Below, piece after piece: positions 29,108-38,405 of a stretch of 64,000 nucleotides of DNA. The translations under genes were made by a program, and so were the position numbers. Each line of letters begins with the position of its first letter. The stretch's first letter is position 1. Source of the stretch: DATBLE01 sp036555585 (GTDB lineage Bacteria; Actinomycetota; Thermoleophilia; Gaiellales; Gaiellaceae). The notes beneath the pieces were generated by a model. The model did not search any database, was not told the origin of the DNA, and worked only from the letters and a program-made list of their open reading frames with translations. The stretch is taken from contig DATBLE010000001.1 of the NCBI GenBank assembly GCA_036555585.1, forward strand, positions 61,834-125,833. The letters are read 5' to 3'.

Positions 29108-32020
29108 TCAGCTCGTCGCCGGATCGTAAGGGGCAAGCCGCTCGCACAAGACTCGCATGAGTGCCAGTGCCGTATCGGGTCGCTCGCGGAGGATCGCTTC
29201 GAACGCCGACTTGTGGATCTCGAGAACACGGACGTCGGACTTCGCGCACAGCGATGCAACGCGAGGTCGACTGGAGATGACGGACATCTCTCCGATGACG
29301 TCGCCGGCATCCCGAACGGCGAGCGGTCGCTCGTCGGCGATCACATCGACGTCTCCGTCGACGATCACGTAGGTGGTCTCGCCGAGCTCTCCCTCGGCCG
29401 CGATCAGGTCGCCCTCCGCGAACACGTGCTCCTCGGCCACCTCGGCGATCGGCTGCAAGTCTTGGGGCGGCAGGGCGGCGAAGAGCGGCGCCTTGCGTAG
29501 GAAGACGACGCGCTCGACGAGCGGGACGGTGGTCTCCGTGCGTGTCATGACTCCTCCTTCCAGCGCGTCGCTCGCAAACTCGGCGCACGCGCGGATCCAC
29601 TGGTCATCGTCGCTTCTGAGCTGCTCGAGCACGCTCGGATCGCGCTTGCCGGTCTGCGGCGGTTCCCAGAGCGCGAGGAGCGGGCGGACGATCGCCGGCT
29701 CACCGACCGTCTCGATCACTTCCACGGCATTGGCTCGCTGGGCGGCATCCGAGGCGTCGAGGCTCTCGATGGCGACCGACACGGCACGCCGGTCGCCGAT
29801 CAGAGCGGCCGCGCGTAACGCGTCGATCGCGTTCCTCTCCGCGCGCGCTTCCAAAGATCGGCGCAGGAGCTCGAGCGCGTCGCCATCTGGCAAGCCGAGC
29901 GCATCTCGATGGCGGATGTCGTCGAGCGTGCGGGCCACGGCCTCCGCGGCGAAGCGACGCAACTGGCCCGCGGCGCCACCGAGGGGAAGTCGCTCGAGCA
30001 CTGCGAGCGCCTGTTCCCTGCGGTGATCGAAGAGCGCCTCGGACACGGCGTCAGAGGCAGACGTTCCCACGCCTGCGAGTCCGTCGACGGCGGCGACACG
30101 CACCCGGGGATCGTCGTCAGCAAGAGCCGCGAGGAGCGAGTCGACGGCATCCTCGGGGGCTGCGGCGGCGATGGCGCGCAGTGCCTCTGCTCGTACCTCT
30201 GCGGCTGGATCGGTGAGACCTTCGAGCGCTATGGGAAAGGCGCCTCGCGTGCGCGCGGCCGCGATGCCGCGGAGTGCGCCGGCACGAACTGTGGCGCGTG
30301 GGTCGCTGGTGGCACGGATCAGTGTCGGCTCGGCCTCGCTGTCGTGGTCGAGCAGAAGGGCAGCTGCCTGCGAGCGTACGGTCGGGTCGCCGTCGGCGAG
30401 CAATGTCCGGTCGGGAAGCGCACCCGAGTCTGTGAGCACAGCAAGTGCTTCGAGGCGAACGGCTGAGTCAGGGTCGAAAAGACATCGTTGCGCGGCCTCG
30501 ACGGCGGTGGAACCGCCGAGGCGGCCGAGCGATTCGAGCGCTTGAGCTCGGACGGCTACGTCCTGATCGTCGAGCGCCTGGATGAGAGCAGTCTCTGCGG
30601 GCTCGGGCGCGAAGTCTCCGAGTGCGTGAGCCGCCAGCCGACGGACGGCCGGATCGTCGTCGCCCAGTAGGTCTTCGAGGACAGCCAGGCTCGTCGCGTC
30701 GGCCTGAAGCACGGCCGGCCGGGGCCCGCCGGACACTCCGAAGATTGCCGGCCGTCCCTCGCGCAGGGCCGCGACCAACGCTCTCGGATAGGCGGCTCGG
30801 ATCCGCCAGACCGATGCAACCGCGAGGATTCCGCCGACGAGACCGGCGCCGTACAGGATGTCTGCATGGCCTAGTCGCTGGGCGATGAAAGCCACAAGGC
30901 CGGCAAGCATCGTGCCGAGTTGCAACGGAACGCCGTAGAGGAAGGCTCTCGCCCGGTCGCGTCGGTCGGCGGGAAACGTGTTGATCAGGGCCTCCCAGGT
31001 TCCGTTTGCGCCCCCGTTGTCCCAGGCGACCTGGGCGAAGCGGAAGGCCGCCAGGGTCGCAAACGTGGCTGCCGCGACGAACACGCCGAACGCCACGGCG
31101 TAGAGGAGCGGGAGGATCAGAACGACAGTTGGAACACCGAAGCGTGCAAGCAGTCGGCTCGTGCCGAAGAGCGAGATCAGGAAAGCGGCTGTCATCGCAA
31201 TCGCGAAGAAGACGCCGAAGAAGCCGGCAAGCTTGTCTGGGTCCGGATACCTCTCGACCGCGACCTTCGAAAACGCGAGGTAGAGGAGGCTGAACAGAAG
31301 GGCGACCAGTAGGTCAGCGGCGCTCATCCAGCGAAGCAGGTCGGACCTGATGACGTCGGTGAGACCGCCGGTGAGATCGGATCCGTGTGCTTTCGCTCGT
31401 CTCAGCGGGGTCGCGAGCGAGATGCCCTCCCTGCGCACGAGCTGCCAGGCGAGCGCCGTGGCGCCGGCGACAAGGGCGGCCCAGACGAACAGCAGGTTTG
31501 CTGATCCAAGCAAGGCCGCGAGCGGCGCGGTCACCACACCCCCGGCGACGAGACCCATGACGCCGCCGGCAGCGATCACGGGGAACCAGCGCTTTGCCTG
31601 GCGCGTGTCGGCCACGAGGCCGGCGAGACCCCAGACCGCGAGGATGAGCGTGGACTGTGCGATGTTGCGAACCAGCCAGAGCACTGCGTAGACCCAGGGC
31701 GCGCCGGCCTCGAGCCCAGCTCGGCTACCGAGCGCGGCCACAACAATCACGGACGGAATGAGGAGAAACGTCCGCGCTCGTCCCGCGCGCTTCAAGAGAG
31801 CTGCGAGACCGAGAGTCGTCGCGAACATCGCCGCCCCGACCAGGGCATACATGAGAGGGAGCTTTCCGACGCCGTACCGCGCAAAGAACAGAGCGTCGAT
31901 GGCGCTCTGCGCGATCATGACTCCTGCATCCGCGAGGAACGCGATCCCCACGAGGACGGCGACCGTTCGGCCCTCTCCGCGATGAAGCCGAAGTGTGGCG
32001 AGAGCGCGGCCTGAGAGCAC
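29108..32020 (-). CDS. Carrier-like membrane protein fused to HEAT repeats and a cyclic-nucleotide-binding domain
   Basis: A 970-residue protein. Residues 1-420 contain about 12 hydrophobic helices resembling the NTT (ATP/ADP translocase) branch of the MFS fold (FLADAGVMIAQSAIDALFFA, NGTWEALINTFPADRRDRAR). Residues about 430-800 are tandem HEAT-like repeats (DDDPAVRRLAAHALGDF and similar). Residues 830-960 are a CRP-type cyclic-nucleotide-binding domain; the phosphate-binding cassette is intact (VIGEMSVISSRPRVASL). GTG 32020 abuts the cyclase stop (TGAGTG). The adjacent cyclase would supply the ligand. Whether it moves nucleotides is not known. Confidence 0.85.
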   Translation of the reverse strand: MLSGRALATLRLHRGEGRTVAVLVGIAFLADAGVMIAQSAIDALFFARYGVGKLPLMYALVGAAMFATTLGLAALLKRAGRARTFLLIPSVIVVAALGSRAGLEAGAPWVYAVLWLVRNIAQSTLILAVWGLAGLVADTRQAKRWFPVIAAGGVMGLVAGGVVTAPLAALLGSANLLFVWAALVAGATALAWQLVRREGISLATPLRRAKAHGSDLTGGLTDVIRSDLLRWMSAADLLVALLFSLLYLAFSKVAVERYPDPDKLAGFFGVFFAIAMTAAFLISLFGTSRLLARFGVPTVVLILPLLYAVAFGVFVAAATFATLAAFRFAQVAWDNGGANGTWEALINTFPADRRDRARAFLYGVPLQLGTMLAGLVAFIAQRLGHADILYGAGLVGGILAVASVWRIRAAYPRALVAALREGRPAIFGVSGGPRPAVLQADATSLAVLEDLLGDDDPAVRRLAAHALGDFAPEPAETALIQALDDQDVAVRAQALESLGRLGGSTAVEAAQRCLFDPDSAVRLEALAVLTDSGALPDRTLLADGDPTVRSQAAALLLDHDSEAEPTLIRATSDPRATVRAGALRGIAAARTRGAFPIALEGLTDPAAEVRAEALRAIAAAAPEDAVDSLLAALADDDPRVRVAAVDGLAGVGTSASDAVSEALFDHRREQALAVLERLPLGGAAGQLRRFAAEAVARTLDDIRHRDALGLPDGDALELLRRSLEARAERNAIDALRAAALIGDRRAVSVAIESLDASDAAQRANAVEVIETVGEPAIVRPLLALWEPPQTGKRDPSVLEQLRSDDDQWIRACAEFASDALEGGVMTRTETTVPLVERVVFLRKAPLFAALPPQDLQPIAEVAEEHVFAEGDLIAAEGELGETTYVIVDGDVDVIADERPLAVRDAGDVIGEMSVISSRPRVASLCAKSDVRVLEIHKSAFEAILRERPDTALALMRVLCERLAPYDPATS

Positions 32021-33280
32021 TCAGGCCCTTTCGGCCTCGTACACGACGACCTCGTGCGAGACGTTCTTGAACGAGACGGGCCCGATTCTCCTGAATCGAA
32101 CGTCTTCACCTGCCCCGTGCGAGACGACGTCCTCGCTCACGAGGACTTGCCCATTTTCGGCATACGCGGCGATGCGTGCGGCGATGTTGACCGTCCGTCC
32201 ATAGAAATCGCCGTTCTCGTAGACGACCGGTCCCGCGTTGACGCCGACATGCGCGCCGGGGATGTCCGCCTCGGGGATCCGGTCGCGGAGCTCGAGGGAG
32301 CACCGGACCGCATCCGCCGGGCGGCGAAAGTACAGCTCCACGCCGTCCCCGATCCACTTCAGCGTGCGCCCGCGGTAACGAGAAGCCGCCTCCTGCACGA
32401 GACTCCCGAGCCGCATCGGCATCGCAGCCGAGGCTTCGTCGCCCAATTCCTCTGTCAGGCGGGTATAGCCGCTGATGTCGAGGAAGACGATCGCCGGTGG
32501 ATCGGCAGTCTCCCGCCGGTGGATCCCTGCCCGCTCGAGATCGTCTTCCCCGTGAAGAACGCGGTGCTCGACGGTGAACGTCTCGCTATGGCGGCGGTAG
32601 AGCCACGCGGCGAGAAGCTCGCCGAGCGGACTCGTACGCACGCCTACTTCCTTCAGTGCGACGTCGAGAACAAGCGCCTCGGGCACGCCTGCCTTTCGGA
32701 ACCTTTCCTCCACTCGCGTGTGGAAGAGGTGGAGTTGGTGCTCGGCGAGCTTCCGCAGCGCATCCCCCGAGATCCGTGCCATGCCAAGGAGGTCGGGCTC
32801 GTCGATCGCATGGAGTAGCGCCTTGACGCCATGGAGAATCGCCGCATCGTCCTCGCGAGCCTGGTCGTTCGGAAGCGGCCGAGGAAGGCCGAAGGCCAAG
32901 AAGACGCGTTCGATGACAGCGAACGGGAGGTCGAGCTCCTCCGCTGCCTGCGAGTACGTCTGATCGAGGACGGGGGGCGGTTGTATGACGTAGTCGAGAT
33001 AGCCAAACGACAAGTCGCCGGCGGCCATCGCCGCGGCGATCTGCTCGGGCTTCACCCCTGAGGCCTCGAGGGCCTTCACTGCTCGCACGCGGAGGATGTC
33101 GCCAGAGCGAAACGGTTCTCCCGAATCGGCGGGCACGAGGATTCCGAGCTCGACGAGACGTTTCAACCGCTCGCCTGTCGCACCCGTTCTCTCGGCCAGC
33201 TCATCCCATGAGAGACGCCAGCCTGCCGGTTGCTGCGGAGATGGTTGCGCAGGTGTCAACGACCCTTCCTTGACCAGCAA
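32021..33280 (-). CDS. Class III nucleotide cyclase with N-terminal MerR-like helix-turn-helix
   Basis: A 419-residue protein. Residues 20-85 look like a MerR-type HTH (LSWDELAERTGATGERLKRL, then ILRVRAVKALEASGVKPEQI). A helical middle follows. The catalytic domain (about 255-415) has metal Asp in VFLDISGYTRLTEE and LKWIGDGVELYF, with the substrate Lys retained, and transition-state Asn/Arg in GRTVNIAARI. The set is complete, so it should be active, most likely making cAMP. The start is TTG 33280 with a distant GGAGG; a dyad overlies it. It is transcribed directly into the cNMP-binding membrane protein gene. Confidence 0.88.
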   Translation of the reverse strand: MLVKEGSLTPAQPSPQQPAGWRLSWDELAERTGATGERLKRLVELGILVPADSGEPFRSGDILRVRAVKALEASGVKPEQIAAAMAAGDLSFGYLDYVIQPPPVLDQTYSQAAEELDLPFAVIERVFLAFGLPRPLPNDQAREDDAAILHGVKALLHAIDEPDLLGMARISGDALRKLAEHQLHLFHTRVEERFRKAGVPEALVLDVALKEVGVRTSPLGELLAAWLYRRHSETFTVEHRVLHGEDDLERAGIHRRETADPPAIVFLDISGYTRLTEELGDEASAAMPMRLGSLVQEAASRYRGRTLKWIGDGVELYFRRPADAVRCSLELRDRIPEADIPGAHVGVNAGPVVYENGDFYGRTVNIAARIAAYAENGQVLVSEDVVSHGAGEDVRFRRIGPVSFKNVSHEVVVYEAERA

Positions 33281-33288
33281 GTCTGGTC
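33272..33288. promoter_or_regulatory. Dyad over the cyclase start codon
   Basis: GACCAG (33272-33277) and CTGGTC (33283-33288) form a perfect inverted repeat with five bases between, centred on the TTG start of the cyclase gene. It could be an autoregulatory site for the HTH domain of that protein or a translation-blocking hairpin. Confidence 0.3.
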
Positions 33289-33343
33289 GCTAACCTCCGC
33301 GTGGGCTCCTCTATCCGTGCATGGCGTCGAACCGCCGGCGCGC

Positions 33344-34423
33344 TCAGCGGTGCGTTGGCCTCAGCTCGCGGACCGCGAGGGCGGTCTCGCGGTGCTGGCG
33401 CATCGTCTCGCGGCCGTCCTCGCCGGGCTGCCGGCCGAAGCCGCAGTACATCGCGACGCCGAACTCGTCCAGGTACTTCGAGGCCGTGTCGTAACGGCGC
33501 TTCACGCCCGGAATGCCGTCCAGCGGGAGGACGATGCCCAGGTAGACGCGCGTATCGGGGATGTCCAGGTCGGCGAGCGGCGCGAAGTAGCGCTCGTCCT
33601 CGCTCCGCAGGTAGCGGGGGCCGGCGAGGTGCACCCAGTCGACCGCGCGGCCGGAGGCTGCGACCGCGTGGTTCGCCATGCGCACCATCAGGCCCATGTC
33701 GCGCGCCTCGTACATCGGCCACTCCGGGAACGTTCCGTAGCAGAAGTGGTAGCCGACGAGCACCTCGTCGGGAACCAGCCGGGCCAGACGGCCCACCGGC
33801 CCCGTGAAGCGCTCCCACGCGGCGTCGCCGCCGCCCATCCACGCGACCACGCCCTCGATGTCCTGCACCTCGTAGCAGACGTCCCACTGGATCGCGAGCT
33901 CGGCCGGCGGGACCTCGCTCGTCAGCCGCTCGAGCTCGCGGCGCACGAGCTCCTCGAACGCCGGCTCCGCGGCCGCGTAGTCCGCGGCGAAGTCGACCTT
34001 GAGCGCGTTCAGCGCGCTCGACGGAAACGGCAGCCCGACCTGGAAGCGCAACCCCGCGGGGACGACCCCCTCGTCGCGGAGCGCGCGGAACGTTCCGTAC
34101 GACTCGATCGCGTCGTCGATGCGCGGCCACGTGTCCCAGCGCACGTCCGCGCCCTCGCGCAGCTTGAAGATCGGCGTCTCGTACGCGTGGCGCGGGATGC
34201 CGGTCGGCGACGCGGTCGCCTCGACGAGCTCGAACGCCGGGTTCGGCTTCATCAGCTGCTCGCGCTCGTAGCCGACCCACGCCGCCCGCGGCCCCGTCTC
34301 GCCGTCCGGGAGCGCGAAGACGAGGTCGCCGAAGAGCTCCGACCCCTGCCGCAGCGCGGCCTCGGTCGAGTCGGCCGGAAGGCTGCCGACCAGCAGCAGC
34401 TCGCTCTGAACTCTCGGCGCCAT
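33344..34423 (-). CDS. Stand-alone MetE-like (cobalamin-independent methionine synthase superfamily) protein
   Basis: A 359-residue protein. GYHFCYGTFPE (His-x-Cys) and VAMYCGFGRQPG match the positions of zinc ligands in the C-terminal barrel of MetE, and VQVGLPFPSS-like barrel strands are present as FQVGLPFPSSAL and LAIQWDVCYEVQDIEG. The folate-binding N-terminal barrel is absent, as in archaeal or accessory methyltransferases of this superfamily. It probably activates a thiol for methyl transfer or another C-S reaction; the substrate is unknown. ATG 34423 follows AAGGAGG. Confidence 0.7.
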   Translation of the reverse strand: MAPRVQSELLLVGSLPADSTEAALRQGSELFGDLVFALPDGETGPRAAWVGYEREQLMKPNPAFELVEATASPTGIPRHAYETPIFKLREGADVRWDTWPRIDDAIESYGTFRALRDEGVVPAGLRFQVGLPFPSSALNALKVDFAADYAAAEPAFEELVRRELERLTSEVPPAELAIQWDVCYEVQDIEGVVAWMGGGDAAWERFTGPVGRLARLVPDEVLVGYHFCYGTFPEWPMYEARDMGLMVRMANHAVAASGRAVDWVHLAGPRYLRSEDERYFAPLADLDIPDTRVYLGIVLPLDGIPGVKRRYDTASKYLDEFGVAMYCGFGRQPGEDGRETMRQHRETALAVRELRPTHR

Positions 34424-34555
34424 CGTGTGCCTCCTTCGGCTTGCCGTTGCACCCGGCCTGACCCCGGCACGCACGAGCCTGCAGGGCCAGCCTCGATGTT
34501 CACATAATTCGCACGTGCGCTCGTGCGTCCCTGTTCGCGGCCAGGCTGCGTAGCG

Positions 34556-35518
34556 ATGCTGGAGACCGCTTTCACCGAGCTCGTCGGCTGCCGTCTTCCG
34601 ATCCAGCTCGCGGCGATGGGCGGCGGCGTCACCACACCCGAGCTCGTCGTCGCGGTCAGCCGTGCCGGCGGACTGGGGATGCTCCAGCGAGGAGGTACGC
34701 GGCCGCTCGCCGAGCGGATCGCGGAGATCGAGGACGCCCGGGCAGGCCCGTTCGGCGTCAACTTCGTGCCCGCGCTCGGGCAGGGGGAGCGGGACGAGAT
34801 CGAGCTCGCCGCCTCCCGCGCTCGACTCGTCGAGTTCTTCTGGGCCGATCCGGATCCGGAGGTCGTCGCGCTCGTGCACGCCGGCGGGGCGCTCGCCGGC
34901 TGGCAGGTGGGCTCGGTCGATGAGGCACGACGCGCCGCGGATGCGGGCTGCGACCTCGTGGTCGCCCAGGGAGTCGAGGCGGGAGGCCACGTGCGCGGAA
35001 CCGTGGCGCTGCTGCCGCTGCTCGCCGAGGTGCTCGAGGCCGTCTCGGTGCCGGTCGTCGCGGCGGGCGGGATCGCCTCGGCGCGCTCGATGGCTGCCGT
35101 TCTCGCCGCCGGAGCGTCGGCCGTGCGGATCGGGACACGCTTCCTGGCCACGTCCGAGTCGGGCGCGCACCCCGACTACGTGGCGGCGCTGCTGGCCTCC
35201 GGCCAGACGGACACGGTGCTCACCACGGCCTTCGGAGTCGGCTGGCCGGATGCGCCGCACCGCGTGCTCGCCTCGGCGGTCGCGGCCGCCGAGGCTCTCG
35301 ACGACGAGACCGTCGGGGCGCTGGACGTGAACGGAGAGCCGCAGCCGCTGCCACGACTCGCGGCCAGGACGCCGACCCGCGAGGTCACGGGCACCGTCGA
35401 GGCGATGGCGCTGTATGCCGGCGAAGGCGTCGGGCTGGTGACCGAGATCGAGGACGCCGGGTCCCTCGTCCGCGAGCTGGCCGAGGGAGCCGAGGCGCTG
35501 CTCCGGCGCTGGGCCTGA
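34556..35518 (+). CDS. Nitronate monooxygenase family flavoprotein
   Basis: A 320-residue FMN TIM-barrel enzyme. It begins FTELVGCRLPIQLAAMGGG, then PELVVAVSRAGGLGML, AQGVEAGGHVRG (with the catalytic His), PVVAAGGIASARSMAAVLAAGA and VRIGTRFLAT binding the FMN phosphate. Family members detoxify propionate-3-nitronate and related nitroalkanes, or reduce quinones. ATG 34556 begins the homology; a GTG 33 bases upstream is in frame but unlikely. It is divergent from the MetE-like gene; a CATAAT at 34503-34508 may be its -10. Confidence 0.85.
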   Translation: MLETAFTELVGCRLPIQLAAMGGGVTTPELVVAVSRAGGLGMLQRGGTRPLAERIAEIEDARAGPFGVNFVPALGQGERDEIELAASRARLVEFFWADPDPEVVALVHAGGALAGWQVGSVDEARRAADAGCDLVVAQGVEAGGHVRGTVALLPLLAEVLEAVSVPVVAAGGIASARSMAAVLAAGASAVRIGTRFLATSESGAHPDYVAALLASGQTDTVLTTAFGVGWPDAPHRVLASAVAAAEALDDETVGALDVNGEPQPLPRLAARTPTREVTGTVEAMALYAGEGVGLVTEIEDAGSLVRELAEGAEALLRRWA

Positions 35519-35655
35519 CCCTCGACGAGCCGACCGGCTTCCGACTTTCGCTACCCTGCCCCGCCGGCAACCGGAGCGGCCGGCGACCCGGAGGGGCCGC
35601 CAGGCTCGCTCGGAGCCAACTCGCGAATGGATCCGTCGTCTTCTTCTCTACCTCG

Positions 35656-36843
35656 ATGAGCGCTGCTCTCACCCACGACGAGAACCCGCCGGCCGAGGCA
35701 GTGCTCCTCGACCCGCCTCTGCGCCGGCCCGTGCGCACGGGCTGGGCGTGGCTCGGCGGCGGCGACGGCTTCGTGCTCGCGAACGTGCCGAGCGAGGTGA
35801 GCTTCCTGGGCGGGCTCGGCATGTGGGTCGCCGGGATGGCGCTGGTCAGCGGGTTCGCGATGACGGTCGCCGCGAGCCAGTGGTGGAGCACGTCGATTCC
35901 GAGGGTGCTCTGGGTACTGCCTCTCTGGGCCGTGCTCTATTGCCTGATCGAGCGGCTCGTCCTGAAGAGCTTCGGCACGAGCAAGCTCTGGAACCTCGCG
36001 ATCGCGGTCCCGCGGCTCCTCCTCTCGCTCGCGATCGCGCTCGTCGTGGGCCTGCCGATGGCGCAGGTGATCTACAGCGGCTCGATCGACGACGAGCTCA
36101 GCAGGACGACGACCGCCCGCATCCACCAGGCGACGAACGAGATCGCGCGGGTCTACGACGCGAAGATCGCGGCCGCGCAGAAGGAGATCGCGGCGGTGGA
36201 GCGCCGGGAGGCGACCCTCCAGCGGCAGGCCACGAACAGCCGCTTCCTCGCCGACTGCGAGGCCGGCCTCGCGAGCTGCTCGCAGACCCACAAGCTCGGC
36301 CGCGGCCCCTACTACAGACGCGATGCCCGGCGGGCGGCCGCCGCCGCCGCGGCGCTGAAGCGCGCCCGCCCCCGGTTCGAGGCGACCATCGCCGCCGACC
36401 GGCGCAAGATCGCGCTCTGGCAGGCAACCGAAACGAGTCAGACCGCGAAGCGCGTCGCTGCGATCAAGGCCGACCGCGACTTCCTCGCCCGCCAGGCGGC
36501 GCTCGAGCGGGTCGAGAAGGCAAATCCGGCCGTCAAGAAGTACGTCGAGCTCTTCCTCGCCTTCCTGATCGCGATCGACCTCGTCGCGCTCGTGCTCAAG
36601 CTGACGCACCTCCTCTCGACCGGCGGCGCCTACGAGCGCACCGCGGCGGCGCTGCGGGCCACCGACCTCGTCGAGGCGCACCGGCTCGAGCAACGGGCGG
36701 CCGTGCTCACCCGCCGGATCACGCTCGCGGCGCGGGCCGAGGAGGAGGCGGCCGAGATCGGGATCGGAGGCGAGGCGGTACCGAGCCCGGGGGCGGAACC
36801 GCGCAGGCCGCTACGCCACGCCGACGGGCTGGCCGGCCCCTAG
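35656..36843 (+). CDS. DUF4407 membrane protein
   Basis: A 395-residue protein. Two to three helices lie at about 50-150 (LGGLGMWVAGMALVSGFAMT, LWVLPLWAVLYCLIERLVLK, LLLSLAIALVVGLPMAQVIY), a long charged coiled-coil-like segment at 155-290 (AAQKEIAAVERREATLQRQA) and another helix at about 300-320 (FLAFLIAIDLVALVLKL). This is the DUF4407 architecture. The long periplasmic or cytosolic stalk suggests a scaffold. It has no operon partner: the next gene converges 3 bases after its stop. Confidence 0.8.
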   Translation: MSAALTHDENPPAEAVLLDPPLRRPVRTGWAWLGGGDGFVLANVPSEVSFLGGLGMWVAGMALVSGFAMTVAASQWWSTSIPRVLWVLPLWAVLYCLIERLVLKSFGTSKLWNLAIAVPRLLLSLAIALVVGLPMAQVIYSGSIDDELSRTTTARIHQATNEIARVYDAKIAAAQKEIAAVERREATLQRQATNSRFLADCEAGLASCSQTHKLGRGPYYRRDARRAAAAAAALKRARPRFEATIAADRRKIALWQATETSQTAKRVAAIKADRDFLARQAALERVEKANPAVKKYVELFLAFLIAIDLVALVLKLTHLLSTGGAYERTAAALRATDLVEAHRLEQRAAVLTRRITLAARAEEEAAEIGIGGEAVPSPGAEPRRPLRHADGLAGP

Positions 36844-36846
36844 GAC

Positions 36847-37761
36847 TTACGTCGCGCTTCCCGCGCCAGTGAGGATCACGGCCGTACGGGCGCCGGCGAT
36901 CTCGTCGCCGTAGCGGATGAGGGCCGCCACTCCCGCGGCGCCGGCGGGCTCGACGAGCAGGCCGAGGCAGTCGGTGACGAGGGCCATGCCGCGGCGCAGG
37001 TCGTCGTCGTCGACGAGCACGAAGTCGTCGACGAGGGCGCACACGCGCGCGACCGATTCGGGGACCGGGTGGGCGATCGCGAGCGCGGTCGCGATCGTGC
37101 CGTCGCCCTCGACCGGAACGGCGTGCCCGGCGGCGAAGCTCCGGGCCATCGCGGGCGCGCCGGCGGCGCAGACGCCGACGATCCGGGTCCGAGGAGCCAC
37201 GCTCTTCAGCCAGCAGGCGACGCCCGAGACGAGCGCGCCGTCGCCGACCTGGACGACGGCGGCGTCGATCGGCCCCTCGGCGGCGAGCTCGAGGCCGATC
37301 GTGCCCGCGCCCTCGGCCATCGACGGCTCGCGGCCGTCGACGACCAGGAGGCGGTCCGGGGATCCCGCGGCAAACTCGCGCGCCGCCGTCTCCGGCTCGT
37401 CGTGGACCGAGACGCGAGCTCCGAGCACGCGCATCTGGTCGACCTTCACCTGCGGGACCTGCGGCGAGACGAATGCTTCCACCGCGGCTCCGCGCTCACG
37501 TGCGACGTAGGCGAGCGCCTGGCCGAAGTTGCCCGCCGTCGAGCAGATCCAGGCGCGCGACGGGTCGAGCCCGCGCGCCAGCACGGACGCGCCGCGCGCC
37601 TTGAAGCTGCCGATCGGGTTCAGCGTCTCGACCTTGACGAGGACCTCCCGCCCGAGCGCGCCGGCGAGCCGCTCGTTGAGGAACTGGGGCGTGTCCCGGA
37701 ACACCGGGGCGACGAGGTCGCGCGCAGCCGCGATCCCCTCGGGGCGCAGGTCGAGCGTCAC
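36847..37761 (-). CDS. PLP-dependent threonine/serine dehydratase-like lyase
   Basis: A 304-residue fold-type II PLP enzyme. The Schiff-base lysine is in NPIGSFKARGAS, the phosphate-binding loop is likely VVQVGDGALVSGVA, with STAGNFGQALAY around the substrate site and a C-terminal LTGAGSAT. It would deaminate threonine or serine to the oxoacid or carry out a related elimination. The glycine-rich loop GGGGL of classical threonine deaminase is replaced by VGDGALV, so substrate preference may differ. Starts with GTG 37761. Confidence 0.8.
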   Translation of the reverse strand: MTLDLRPEGIAAARDLVAPVFRDTPQFLNERLAGALGREVLVKVETLNPIGSFKARGASVLARGLDPSRAWICSTAGNFGQALAYVARERGAAVEAFVSPQVPQVKVDQMRVLGARVSVHDEPETAAREFAAGSPDRLLVVDGREPSMAEGAGTIGLELAAEGPIDAAVVQVGDGALVSGVACWLKSVAPRTRIVGVCAAGAPAMARSFAAGHAVPVEGDGTIATALAIAHPVPESVARVCALVDDFVLVDDDDLRRGMALVTDCLGLLVEPAGAAGVAALIRYGDEIAGARTAVILTGAGSAT

Positions 37762-37792
37762 GACCCGCCACCCTAGCGCCGGCCGGAGAGCG

Positions 37793-38251
37793 TCACCGCG
37801 TCAGCTCGAGGCGAAAGGCGAGCCTGGTGTTCCCGAGCTCCCGGTCTCGCGCCTGCCCATGGGCGCCGGCGTACGCGCCGGTGCCGCCGACGATCGCCTC
37901 GAGCGCGGTCGACCCGGTGTTGAAGCCGGGGCCGTAGCCGGCCTCGATGACGAGCTGGCCGCCCGCCAGCCCGAGGGTGAAGGAGCACTGCTGGCTCGCC
38001 CGAGGCAGGGTCGTACAGACGCCCTGGAAGCGTCCGACCCGCTTCCCGTGGTCGTAGACGAGGCCGACCTCGTAGCCGACGTCGCCCGGAGACGGCCCTG
38101 CAGGCTTGGCGTCGAGCGAGACGCCTGAACCGGTGACGGTCCCGGTGAGATCGAGGTTCGTGCCGCCGGACCCGCCGGCAGCGGTGGCCGATGCGACCAG
38201 AGCTGCCACGGCGAGCGCCAGGCAGGCGGCGAGGATCTGACGGTGCTTCAC
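37793..38251 (-). CDS. Secreted allene oxide cyclase/dirigent-like barrel protein
   Basis: A 152-residue protein with an N-terminal signal peptide (ILAACLALAVAALVASATAA). The mature part has the eight-stranded barrel pattern GDVGYEVGLVYDHGKRVGRF, then CTTLPRASQQCSFTLGLAGG and IVGGTGAYAGAHGQARDREL, as in bacterial allene-oxide-cyclase/dirigent-like proteins. Two cysteines could form a disulfide. Activity is unknown; the bacterial versions are mostly uncharacterised. ATG 38251. Confidence 0.75.
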   Translation of the reverse strand: MKHRQILAACLALAVAALVASATAAGGSGGTNLDLTGTVTGSGVSLDAKPAGPSPGDVGYEVGLVYDHGKRVGRFQGVCTTLPRASQQCSFTLGLAGGQLVIEAGYGPGFNTGSTALEAIVGGTGAYAGAHGQARDRELGNTRLAFRLELTR

Positions 38252-38405
38252 GGGTGCTCCCTTCGGTCGGTGACGGAGCCGACGCTACGAGGACGACGCC
38301 GCCGCGTCTGCGGCCGGGAGGCGGATTCGATTCGTCCGGAGGGAGGAAGCTCGCGCGCCCTGCGGAGGATGTACGCGGAGCCGACGGCGCGGTAGCGTCT
38401 TGCGC

